Of a DNA stretch of 64,000 bases, positions 12,036 to 21,726 are shown piece after piece; position 1 is the stretch's first letter, and each line of letters opens with the position of its first letter. The position numbers were made by a program, and so were the translations under genes. Source of the stretch: Atherix ibis (lineage: Eukaryota > Arthropoda > Insecta > Diptera > Athericidae); assembly GCA_958298945.1 (NCBI GenBank), contig OY282609.1:10088326-10152325 (forward strand), read 5' to 3'. The notes beneath the pieces were generated by a model. It was not told where the DNA came from, searched no databases, and worked only from the letters and a program-made list of their open reading frames with translations.

Positions 12036-14055
12036 TTTATTCTTTTTAGTGTTTTAATAAAATGACTTTTTCTATTTTTAGCGAATTTTATTATTAATCA
12101 TATTTTTTTGGACATTTTTCACACTTTTACCTGGAAAGCTTCAGTAAATTTTTGCAACTGGTTATTTTCACATCCTAAAATACGATTTCATAGACCGATT
12201 TTTCATACATCAGGGTAGTATCTTAGATCCAAATGTTTATAGCATTTTTATTTATGATAGTCCTTATCATACTAAAACAGATATGGACTTACGGTCTTGA
12301 AACTTGGAATTCGCCTAAAGCTTAGATTATACTGTGCATCTAATATACCATCTAAGGGTTAAATTATGCATTTTTGCCTCAAATAAAATTTGTGTATTTA
12401 ACGATTAGTCTAATCATAGTAAAATCGCTTTAACAAACATCTGGAAGAATTATTATTCGCAATGTATGGGCGGGCAATTTAGCCGCGCAAAAATGAATTT
12501 CAACATGTTTGTGTTCGTGCAAATGGTTTGCGCATTTTTTTATTGGTTCTTAATCTCTAGTTGGTCGCTGCTGTTCTTATTATGATTGACGTTTTCATAT
12601 TCATTTATTTATTTTAGTTAACATTTAATTCCATATTAATTTTAATATTAATTAAAAAAAATTAAATAAAATTTATCATAAATAAAATAAGTACGAATAA
12701 ATGAATATGCACGTACAAAGTAAATATGGAAAATGTGAAAATAAATGACGCGCAAATGACGACTTCGCAACGAGCAACATGAGCGATGTCATATGTACTA
12801 TATATATGAGTACACATGTTTAAATCATATATTGATATATACTCTTCTCCATATTTGCCACGAGCAAAATGTTGTGCGTCCACGTGCAAATATCGTGCAA
12901 TTACATGATCAACGTAATATACCGGCGAATTGTTCGTAGTATTAAACGATTTGATAGCGAAATTATTAATATTCCTTTTTATATACAAACCAGTATTTTA
13001 ACATTAATCTATAATGTCACATTCATTTGTAAGCTGTGCATCCCCTATTTTAAAAAAAATTCCTTTTATATGCCAATAGTCAATGTGTGTGTATTCAAAA
13101 TCCTTACTGCTTAAAGAACTTTTTCCCTCGCAGAAAATTCGATTTTTGAAGAAAAAATAAGAATTTGGTAATTTGAAATTCTGTTGGTTTTAATCTTAAA
13201 TAATCACCTTTAAAAAGTTATATTAAGTGAACTTTTTTTCCCTCTTTTAATAGTTTTATCTGTTTATAAGAACATATGGTATATTAAAAATGGACTTTTC
13301 AAATTTCAACCATTTTTATACTACCCCTAAAAAAACGTACCACATTATACAATAATTTACACTTCGATAATATTATTTTTTATGCTAAAACGTGCGGGCT
13401 ATATAACGAGACCGTATATTCAATTTCGTCCATCTTTAGGGATTTAAAACACCTTCACAAACAGCTCATTTTAATATATTCCAACATTAGTAAAAATTTT
13501 CCATATAATTCTTAACACTTATTCGTCCGGTTGAATATGTTATACAATATTAAATTTATCTGTCCAGTTCGGTATAAATACATTATTTCAGCATTGTCGT
13601 CTCTTCAGTTTCGTAATCCATTAATCGGCTTTTGATATTTCATTCGAAAGGGTTTTTGGTTAATTGTATTATCTGAACTAATTCAAAATGTATATAATAT
13701 GTGAAGTGAAAGGATTTGCTTGCAATCGTCTAAACCTATACAATGTGTTTGGTTAATTTTAATGTTGAGGAAATTTCTATCAGGAACATTGCTAGTCTGC
13801 TTTATTCATAAACGCGTTGCGGTAATGCCGATGAGAAATGTTTTCATTTGGAAATAATTTTTATTAGCAAAAAGGTAGAATTAAAAAGTTTTATTAAAAA
13901 TAAAAATAATAATTATTCTAATTGAAGAAATTAGCAATTAATATGAGGCATCCTTACCGAAACCGTAAAACGGTCTTTAAAAAATTAGCTTAAGGAATGA
14001 AAATTTCTTTTACCTTTATCAGAAAAAATATTTTGATCATTTAATGTAAACTTAC
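12036..14055. other. Non-coding DNA downstream of GABA-B-R1 exon
   Basis: On the minus strand this follows the donor site at 14055-14054, so at least its upper end is intron. No further GABA-B-R1 exon (expected to begin with the residues after EEVFIS) was found here or anywhere to the left edge. A patch near 12740-12920 is richer in CG and CGTGCAAAT-like words than its surroundings but has no recognised function. Confidence 0.5.
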
Positions 14056-14226
14056 CGATATGAAGACCTCTTCTGCTTGTTGAAGAATGGCAACTTTTGA
14101 CCATTCAAACTTTTTCATTAATTTTATACGAGTTGGATTATGTACGGTGGCTGATGGATGTGTTCGAAATAATGTTGGAAAACGACTACGATCCGATAGG
14201 GCTGGACTTGATGCACCATAGCAGAG
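14056..14226 (-). CDS. GABA-B-R1: GABA-B receptor subunit 1, internal exon
   Basis: This 171-bp exon encodes 57 residues, starting [20 protein letters not shown] and ending AEEVFIS. A consensus acceptor (TTTTCCAG before CTCTGC) and donor (GTAAG after ATATCG) bound it, and both introns are phase 0. The sequence is part of the extracellular Venus-flytrap domain of the class C receptor that binds GABA and signals through Gi/o in neurons. It is the R1 rather than the R2 type: the YG-SSPALS motif carries the serine matching mammalian GB1 Ser269, a ligand contact lacking from GB2. It directly continues the exon at 19673-19807. One residue looks unusual: KKFEWSK where relatives have K-FGW(S/K). The remaining exons are outside the window or not recognised. 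Confidence 0.93.
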
Positions 14227-14403
14227 CTGGAAAATAAAATTGAATTTCAATTAAAAAATTTTCCACTTATTAAACTCATTGAATATATTTTTTATTTTAT
14301 GATCTTTTAGAATGTTTTTACGTAAAATCCAGCTAATTTATGAAAACCAAATAATTTGAGGTAATTTTAAACTAAATTTCATAAAATATTTTGAATAACT
14401 TAA

Positions 14404-15105
14404 AATATTGACCAAATGTGAAACTTTTCTAAAATTTCCTGAAGTTTTTATGTCAAATTTCATTCAAATAAATGACAAGTTATATAAAAGGTTATTAATT
14501 TTCCCGTTTGAAAAATATAGCGCTGCGAGTTGACAGTTGAAAATTTAACCTGTAATTGAAAATTGCATTAATGTGGTTTTTAATTTACATTAATGATTAT
14601 TTAACTACCAAACAATGAGTTTAAAATTGTACAAACTTTCTAGAAGAGTGGTTAATCAATAAGCAAAATTCCCAAATATGGGGCTCTGAAAACCCACAAG
14701 TAATTTTAAAGAATCCACTGTATCTACTCAAAAATATTTGGGGGTACCTTGTAATATTGATCAAATGTGAAATTTTCTAAAATTTCATTAGATTTTTATG
14801 CCAAGTTTGATTAAAATAAATGACAAATTATATAACAGGTTATTCAATCGCTCGTTTGAAAAAAAGAGCGCTATGATTTGACAGCTGTCAATTTTTGAAC
14901 TATAATTAAAAATTGCATTTATGTAGTATGAGGCTTGTCAAATTATAATTAACGATCGTTTAACTAACTACAATAAGTTTCAAATTGTAAAAACTTTCTA
15001 CAAAAAAGGTAATTGCATCATATTTCGGTATACGTCAATAAAAAAATTGCCTTATATGAGGCTCTGAAAGCGCACCAATAACTTAAAAGAAGCCATTGAA
15101 TCCAT
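14404..15105 (+). repeat. Tandem duplication, ~349-bp unit, of transposon relic
   Basis: Two diverged direct copies start at 14404 (AATATTGACCAAATGTGAAA) and 14753 (AATATTGATCAAATGTGAAA). They share in order a TTGACAG block, an AATTGAAAATTGCATT-like block, a TTTAACTA...CAA block and a GGCTCTGAAA block near the end. The end of copy 1 reads NKQNSQIWGSENPQ, and copy 2 has a decayed equivalent, which is the NKQN--IWGSENP motif of the Tc1/mariner-like transposases in this window. The unit is therefore part of such a transposon, duplicated or inserted twice side by side inside the GABA-B-R1 intron. Confidence 0.6.
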
Positions 15106-15340
15106 GGATTGTGTAGTATGCATTTTTGTCTGAAGATCCGTACGTATATTTCTTTGAAAATGCAGAAGAAGAGCCTGTTAGTAACAGTTCTAAATGAAAT
15201 TAACCCACAGTTACTGGTAGTTCTGAGCGCTATAACCATATGAAAACCGGCTTTTCTTAGTCTGAACTTAAAGATTTTAATTTGGACTATATGTAATTTT
15301 AACGATATGGCAGTAAAACTACACAGCATGAGAAACTTTT
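15106..15340 (+). pseudogene. Tc1/mariner-superfamily transposase scrap
   Basis: Directly after the tandem duplication the plus strand reads DPYVYFFENAEEEPVSNSS, with stops further on and a decayed RY(N)-MKTGF end. This corresponds to the GPYFFENAEGE-VTVN---RY--M segment that follows IWGSENP in this transposase group. It therefore continues copy 2 of the duplication. It is non-functional. Confidence 0.45.
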
Positions 15341-15479
15341 GTTTTATTGCGATAAAAGTTCCTACGACACGTAATTTCGGGGATTGGTTATGTCAATTGC
15401 CTTCCAAAAAGATCCGACTTGGGGTATTTGGCCTTTTTCTTGTAAAGTTAAGTAAAATAAAAATTATATTAGCGTAGAC

Positions 15480-15800
15480 AGTCTATAAATTTTAGAACAT
15501 TTAAAAATTAGCATATCTTAAGAAATGACCCAATTACAACCCGAAATTTATGTAAAAAGCCATGAAAAGTTACTTCAAAAGGATCGACTCCTGCAAGAAG
15601 TTTTATCGTAATATATAAAAATATTTTTTTTCTTCATAATGCCATAAGAAATGCAATAATAAAAATAAAAAATTGTTTTTAAAATTATTTGAAAAATTTA
15701 TATTTTGAAATTTTACTTTCCAAAGTGCAAAATGGATAACTCTTGATTTATTTAATAATATCCAAAGCTTTGCTTAAAAAAATACTCTGACTTGACATAC
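15480..15800 (+). repeat. Dispersed non-coding repeat, copy A
   Basis: A series of blocks here recurs in the same order and spacing at 31660-31990. They are a TTTAGA(A/G)CATTTAAAAAT block, an ACCTCAAAAGGAT-like block (TACTTCAAAAGGATCGA here), a TTACTTTCCAAAGTGCAAAATGG block and a TAACTCTTGATTT block. There is no coding content. It may be the end of an unclassified transposon. Confidence 0.4.
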
Positions 15801-17701
15801 ATCATATATAATCAAAAATTTAAATAAATAATAATAAATTTAAATAAATAATAATATTAATAAATGTCTTATCACGTTTACCATAATTTTGAATAAATTT
15901 TCCTGCTATTAAAATTAGCCTAAGTTGGCATAGTTTTTTTATGATTATTATTATCTTCCCGTAAATTGCTCACAAATCTCACAAGATAAGAAAGCATGTA
16001 CACTTTTTAAATGTCTAAAAATTACTTTAAGCATACCATAACTATAGGATTATTTTATGACAAACATTTCTCTATTCATATTCCATAGTTTTTTCATAAA
16101 TCTTCTTTATTTTTGTTCTTGGTACTCTACAAAAACTAACAACCATAATTCTACATAGCCAGAATGGAACTATCTTATCTGAATTTATTCTAAAAACTCT
16201 ACACTAAGCTTTTAAGATCTCGGCTAAGTGCAAATGAGCATGTATGGACGACGAGTGTACCCTTTTTCACTAGAACTTTATGACTTCGAGCCATAGTCTC
16301 GAGGATATTTTAATACAATATGGTTCTTTGGCTAGCATTAACTTAAACCACAAACATACAATACTTAACGTTATGCAATACATGTACATGTCTAAATAGT
16401 AGATAAACAAGGAAAATGAGATAGTATGAATATCCTTCTTATAATATTAACTACTATTCGTACGTATTTTATAGTACATCTCATTTGTAACTCCTTTTAC
16501 TCTTTATGGCAATATACACTCGAAAGTGATTCTTTAAAAAGTATTTTATCTAAACTCAACCATTTCAGATTTTATATCAAATTTATTATGGGGACAAGGA
16601 TATTTTCATATTAAGTTTATTGAAAGGAAGAAGCATGCAGTAAAAAGTAAAAAGTTAATAAAGTTTTTTTTACTTTTCTAAATAAAATTCGATAAAAAAA
16701 AATAAATAAACTTTTCATCACTTCAATGAAAGTATTCCATTTTCTTCTGAATGCTTGTAGTATAACCCATTTTGCAGTCTCGTTTATCCTGCAGAACATA
16801 TACAACTTTTGCAAATAATTATGCGTATGTATTTATAAGACTGCATATGTAATCTTTAGTTTATAAGTTCTTTAGTTCATTCTAGTTCTTTGATAGTAAA
16901 TTATTTTTATTCCATTCTGTTGCAGTAAATTCGAAATCTTAGCATTCATAAAAAGCGTGTCATGTCATGTGTAGGAAAATTCTGTTCTGACCAAAAGAAA
17001 ATCCTGGCCAATAAAAGTTTGTTTGCATATATTTTTCTTGCAGAGAGATTTAATTATGGGAGATGCGAAAAAATGAATATTTACTTAGAGATTCAGGAGG
17101 AAATACACTACAAAGAAAAAAACTACTCCACTTGACACTGAAATATTGCAGTACAAAACTCGGAATAATTTTGGCAAATGCGGTTTTTCTTCTGATACTG
17201 CATCAGAAAATTTTAGTTATACTCGTACAATGCCTGAAAAACTATAAAGTAAATAGAATAAGTCTTCAAATACACAGAAATTTATTTGTGGTCTTTCGAA
17301 ATCAAGTTGTCTGAAGTGATCCTTTTTATACAGCTTTATTTACTCTTTCATTTATACGAGTACGAGGATTTGTTGATTTTATATGCAAAACCAGCCACAT
17401 CCAAGTAAGAATAATCTCATCTTTCTTCTAAAAGCATATAAGGAATTTGGATTTTTTTTTAAAAATGAGATTTATTAACTGCATTAAAGTGGAGTTTTTA
17501 CGAAATAAAATTTCTTGAATTCTTGAAATTTAAGGAACTGAATCCGCTAAAAGAAAATAGTTAACATTTTTCAAATAAAAAAACTATTCCTGATTTTCTG
17601 CCAAATTTTTTAATACAAAGATCATCAACTTTGGTTATTCTTCGTTTTTAAGTTATAAAAATTCTATTCCGTAATAATAATTTGGTGAAAACTATTTTTT
17701 T

Positions 17702-17977
17702 TTAAATTTGAAATTTTCTGATACGAGTAGTACGCTGCTCCAACTTGGGTAAAAGCTTTAGCGATCGAGTTATATACACATATGCATGGGGCAGCGGTGG
17801 TATATTGGTTGAAACCATTTCGTACCGGCTTGTATGATGCCAATACACCACCAATAAAGCTTTCAAAGTAGTTCCCTTGTGAACATCAGCGTGCTCGACG
17901 GCTTCAAGTGGAATCACATAAAGCTTTTCGAATACACGCCTATATAACATCTTGGTACCCCAGCCTTCCTTCCCCAA
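17702..17977 (-). other. Unrecognised open frame in GABA-B-R1 intron
   Basis: A minus-strand frame of 91 codons with less AT-biased composition than its surroundings contains MLYRRVFEKLYVIPLEAVEH and IPPLPHAYVYITRSLKLLP. I do not recognise a family. It lies in the sense direction of the intron, but no convincing acceptor/donor pair frames it. A small palindrome (GATCATAG-TCA-CTATGATC) lies just beside it at about 17987-18005. It may be a scrap of a mobile element. Confidence 0.2.
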
Positions 17978-18437
17978 ATATCCTCCTGATCATAGTCACT
18001 ATGATCTTGGAGAAGTTGAAAGGTCACAGGGACTATGATCAGATAAATTTTTGGACCAGGAGGAGGCTAGAGAGCCACATAAATCCCATTTTCTGCCAAA
18101 AATTTCGCAATTAAAATTCTCGTATAACAAAGAACGATCTCATAGTGGAGCATACACGTATCTGCAATAACCTATCTGACATGAAAATATCCTCCAGTGT
18201 GTAACGATTGAGGGCGCTTATGAGGTAAGATCATCAAATAATTAAAATCCTTTCAAGAAGCTCACCAAAGCCCTCACTCATTCCATATTTTAATCAATTT
18301 TCTGTGATTAAGGTGCTCGAAAAATTCTAGGTGAGAATCTTATTACAGTGCTTCTCCATCTTCCCAAAAATATGTATGCCACAAAAAACTTCTGCTCTTG
18401 ATAAGAAACGTTTCCCTTTTTAGTGCATTGTTAATTT

Positions 18438-18587
18438 TCATAAGTAATACTCATCAAGCTTAAGCCAAATTTGATGGCACATTCTTGGTCGAAATTTTTC
18501 CGTGTCATTAACTAACTTTACACCTACGTAGAGGAGATTCTGCCAGATCTCTCTTGGAAATGCCAGTCTCATTACACCTCGCACCAT
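18438..18587 (-). other. Unrecognised 49-codon open frame
   Basis: The frame runs from ATG at 18587 to a TGA at 18440-18438 and reads MRLAFPREIWQNLLYVGVKL, then VNDTEKFRPRMCHQIWLKLD. Its composition looks protein-like, but I recognise no family. Its start abuts the hairpin pair at 18586-18724, so it may belong to the same repetitive unit. Confidence 0.2.
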
Positions 18588-18653
18588 CGAAATGACATTT
18601 GAATTTATCGACTAAAGAAAGTCAGTCGATAAAAATTCAAATGTCATTTCGAT
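18586..18653. repeat. Inverted repeat (hairpin) 1
   Basis: The arms 18586-18612 and 18625-18653 are reverse complements except for a 2-nt T insertion in the second arm. The loop is 12 nt. The arm begins ATCGAAATGACATTTGAA. It directly adjoins a second hairpin. Confidence 0.9.
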
Positions 18654-18654
18654 G

Positions 18655-18724
18655 ACTGATCCACTTCTCCATGACTACTTCTGAGCCACGTCGATCAGAA
18701 GTAGTCATGGAGAAGTGGATCAGT
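18655..18724. repeat. Perfect inverted repeat (hairpin) 2
   Basis: The 30-nt arms 18655-18684 and 18695-18724 are exact reverse complements around a 10-nt loop (GCCACGTCGA). The right arm (ending GAGAAGTGGATCAGT) continues into the tandem array and matches the start of a later unit (GTCATAGAGAAGTGAACCACT at about 19084). The left arm is therefore an inverted copy of array sequence. Confidence 0.93.
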
Positions 18725-19315
18725 ACGTGACCCAATTACTGGTGGGGAATGAATTCTTCAGTGTATACCTGTTTAGCTTAGACCTGTTGCCCCAAAATAT
18801 AGGAACTGCAAAAAATCGCTGGTCAGCAAATGTTCCAGAAGTACACATTTCGCAGTACCTCATTCATAACTAAGCTACGTGGAACAGATGAGGTTATTGA
18901 GAATTGAATTCTTCAGTGTATACCTGCATAGCTTAGGCCTGGAATATACTGGATATACCTCACTTATGCCCCATAATTGAAGATGAAATATAGGAGCTGT
19001 AGAAAATTGCTGATCAGCAAATATCCCAGAACTACACGTCTCACAGCAACTCATTTTTGACTTAGCTACATAGAGCAGATGACGTCATAGAGAAGTGAAC
19101 CACTATGTGACCCAATTCCTGACGGGAAATGAATTCTTCAGTGCATACCTGCATAGCTTAGGCCTGAAATATGCTAAATATGCCCCACTTGTGGCTCCAT
19201 AATTGAAGACGAAATATAGAAGCTGCAGAAAATTGCTGATCAGCAAATATCCCAGAAGTGCACGTCTCGCAGTAACTCATTCCTGACTTTGGTTCGTGGA
19301 CCAGATGCCGTTCAA
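18695..19315 (+). repeat. Three-unit tandem array, ~155-225-bp units
   Basis: GAATTCTTCAGTG(T/C)ATACCTG recurs at 18751, 18906 and 19131. Each is followed by a TAGCTTAG(A/G)CCTG block, a GAAATATAG(G)AGCTG block, a GCTG(A/G)TCAGCAAAT(A/G)T block, a CAGAA(G/C)T(A/G)CAC block and GCAGTAACTCATTC. The first unit lacks an internal portion (155 against 225 bp). No coding motif was found. Confidence 0.85.
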
Positions 19316-19366
19316 AATTTTTCATATTTTTTTGTAACATGTCTTCTTTAAAAATATTTAATAATT

Positions 19367-19489
19367 ATTTTCAAATTTTAGCTGAGATCGACTATTTGGT
19401 ACTCTATAATTTTTTTTTAAAAATATTTAATATTTTTAAAAAAAAATTATAGAGTACCAAATAATCGATCTCAGCTAAAATTTGAAAAT
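19367..19489. repeat. Long near-perfect hairpin in GABA-B-R1 intron
   Basis: The arms 19367-19418 and 19438-19489 are 52 nt each and complementary at 51 positions; the one mismatch is C versus T in GATCGACTATTTGG / GATCGATTATTTGG. The 19-nt centre is itself nearly palindromic. The structure ends 183 nt downstream of the 5' splice site of the GABA-B-R1 exon at 19673-19807, so it would be transcribed in the pre-mRNA. It could be a small foldback element, a source of hairpin siRNA or an ADAR-type duplex; the sequence alone does not decide. Confidence 0.93.
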
Positions 19490-19672
19490 TTTTTGGGAAA
19501 CTACTTCCATTGTAATATGTAAAAACCCCAAAATTGTTAACTTATAAATGTTGTTAATTTTGGTCAGTATCCTGTGAAACTAGGTAACTACTTTAGTAAG
19601 GATCTATTTTTATTTTAGCATTTTTATAATAATATTAATATAATTTATTAAAATTGAAGAAAATCTTCTTAC

Positions 19673-19807
19673 CACAATGAGGTTCCACATTTTTGCAGCC
19701 TCTGCTACTGTTGTGCAAACAGTACTGCATCCAGCCAATAGCATAAGTTTTTGTGGCCGATTATAGAGTAGATTGTACATAACACTAGCACCCAATCCAG
19801 GTTCGCA
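19673..19807 (-). CDS. GABA-B-R1: GABA-B receptor subunit 1, internal exon
   Basis: This 135-bp exon encodes 45 residues: CEPGLGASVMYNLLYNRPQK, then LMLLAGCSTVCTTVAEAAKM, then WNLIV. It starts after TTTATTACAG and ends at a GTAAGAAG donor, with both boundaries phase 0. It is the first lobe of the Venus-flytrap ligand-binding domain. The serine in AGCSTV (codon 19726-19724) is the position matching mammalian GB1 Ser246, a GABA contact, which supports the ligand-binding R1 subunit. The preceding exon, expected to end near SNDSE, was not found between here and the right edge. No frameshift or stop is present, so the gene looks functional. Confidence 0.94.
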
Positions 19808-19809
19808 CT

Positions 19810-21726
19810 GTAATAAATTCCGGAAAATAGAATAAACATAAATAAAAAATTTAATTAAAATCGAATTTTCTTAATTACAAATGCCTACAAAGTAAAATTG
19901 AAATAATTAAAATAAAAATGTCCATAAAAATAAATTAGTTTTTATCCATAAGTAAGGTTGAAAAGTAAGTGAAATAAAACAAGGAGCAGACACGGAATAA
20001 AAAGGACGAAAATGAAGGCAACGTTGTTTTTTTTGACGTCATTTTATCTGAATTTATTCTCCAATTTACTTAATAAACAAAGCGTTTAGTTTACTGTAAG
20101 AAAACATTAAATGTAATTAACAGGTTCACATTAATAAAACGATTAGTATCTTCTCAGTTTCGGTTGGTTTAATTGAATAAAAAATTAAACGGAAAAAAAT
20201 AATTAATTCTCCAAAGGTAAGCGTTTTAATGTCGCCGCCACCGCATAGCGTTCACATTAAGATCATTGGATGGTCTTATTAATAATCCATTCGAATGTTA
20301 TCCTAATCGTCAGTGGAACAAATACTAAAATAGTGGCATAAATATTCTCTCGTTGCAGTGGTAGCCAAAGGACATAAAAGTAATCTATAAAACAGGACAG
20401 AAATGATACGTAAGATTTTCAAGTCATTGCTGAGCTTTGTTTAGTTAATTGCGTACGATTCTTTCTCAGTTCGTACATGTTTTCAGTTAATTAGGTATCG
20501 TTGGCTATCTACAATGAATCCGTAATATCTGTAACTATAGATATCGTTTTACATTTATACAAATATTATTACATTAGTTAAAATGGGTTCAGACAGTCCT
20601 CACGTAATTGATGTCATAATTTTCGTTTGTTGAACACCCAACGTACGTTTATATTGAGCGACATATTCGGTCAATCTGATATCAGACTGCCTATCGTTTA
20701 GCTTGTATAGTGAGTGTATGGCATACTTCAATGCTTCTATCCTTGTTGACCTATCACGAATTTACCTCTCGCATAAATTTACTTCTGGAAAACTGATACC
20801 TCCATCAATGCCCATACGTGCGGACACTGGTATCAAAAAAAGGATTCACCCCACAGGATATATAGTCGCATGGGTGGAGATTAGGCCGCCTCTGGCTAGA
20901 ATCTCGGTTGACTGATGAGAGTTGGCCTAACATTATTTCCTAAAATTTTGGCGTGGAAGCGATCGGACGCGAACAATTATATTGAATCAAATTTGATTTC
21001 AACACCAACGCAATCTATCTTCTTCGATACCGTATTCAAATACCCCAAGTTGCAGATATTTGAATCCAAACAACTCATAACCCATTTCGAATAGTCGTCG
21101 TCGAGTTGGATAATTTTCGAATTTTCGCTGTTCAAAGCTCAAGCAAGCTTAGCTAACGTTTGTGTCCGAATTCTGATAGTTCAGGGCAGACAGTCCATAA
21201 ACTCTTTCATCAAACAAACCGAAATTGTGTTCGCATAAAACCAGAGATTCAATCAATATTTGAACAAATGATAAAGGACAACGATGACTCATGAAATGTT
21301 TTAATAGAATTACAAGTTAATCCTGTGGAACAAACATCAAATTTTCTGGTTTTGTAGAAAAATAATTTGATTATAGCTCATAGAAAATTTACCAAAACAA
21401 CTAACATGAATTGAGGCAATTCGAACACATTCTCTTTGGTAGAGAATATATAAATTGAAAAATCTTCAATTTTTGTGAATATATAAATTTTTTCTATAAC
21501 ATTTTGAGGCGAATTCATATCTGGTTAGGATATTCAGATTTTCCCTCTCTTTGGGGATGAATTTTTATATTTTCTTTAGATTTCTGAAATTAAAAAATTC
21601 TATCTTCTGATGGGATCGAAATTTAATATTTTTAATTAGGAAGATTTTTTTCTTTTCCGGGAATAAAAAAATACCAGCGAAAAATAGTGTAGCTTTCCTT
21701 GTACAGTAAAATAAAATTTGCTTGTA
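19810..21726. other. Non-coding; probably GABA-B-R1 upstream intron
   Basis: The stretch lies upstream of the exon at 19673-19807 on the minus strand. The patch at about 20640-20930 is less AT-rich, and the ATACGTGCGGACACTGG region reads open for 70 codons on the plus strand without resemblance to a family. Nothing else was recognised. Confidence 0.5.

Larger units (their letters stand above)
14227..19672 (-). other. GABA-B-R1: GABA-B-R1 intron, 5,446 bp, phase 0
   Basis: The interval between the two GABA-B-R1 exons is bounded by GTAAG at 19672 and CAG at 14227 (minus strand). It joins WNLIV to LCYGAS without loss of a residue. It contains a 349-bp tandem duplication (14404-15105), transposase scraps, two unrecognised minus-strand frames (17702-17977 and 18438-18587), a double hairpin with a tandem array (18586-19315) and a long hairpin (19367-19489). 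The remainder (about 15800-17700) is AT-rich with nothing recognised. Confidence 0.88.

Noticed and set aside
12662..12988. 108-codon minus-strand frame downstream of the GABA-B-R1 exon
   Set aside because: It does not contain the residues expected after EEVFIS (a VEDLE-like start), shows no acceptor in the right phase and is compositionally like its surroundings.
20703..20915. Possible upstream GABA-B-R1 exon in a less AT-rich patch
   Set aside because: Neither strand gives the expected GGIFPI or GQACMP flytrap motifs, and the open frame is on the wrong strand.
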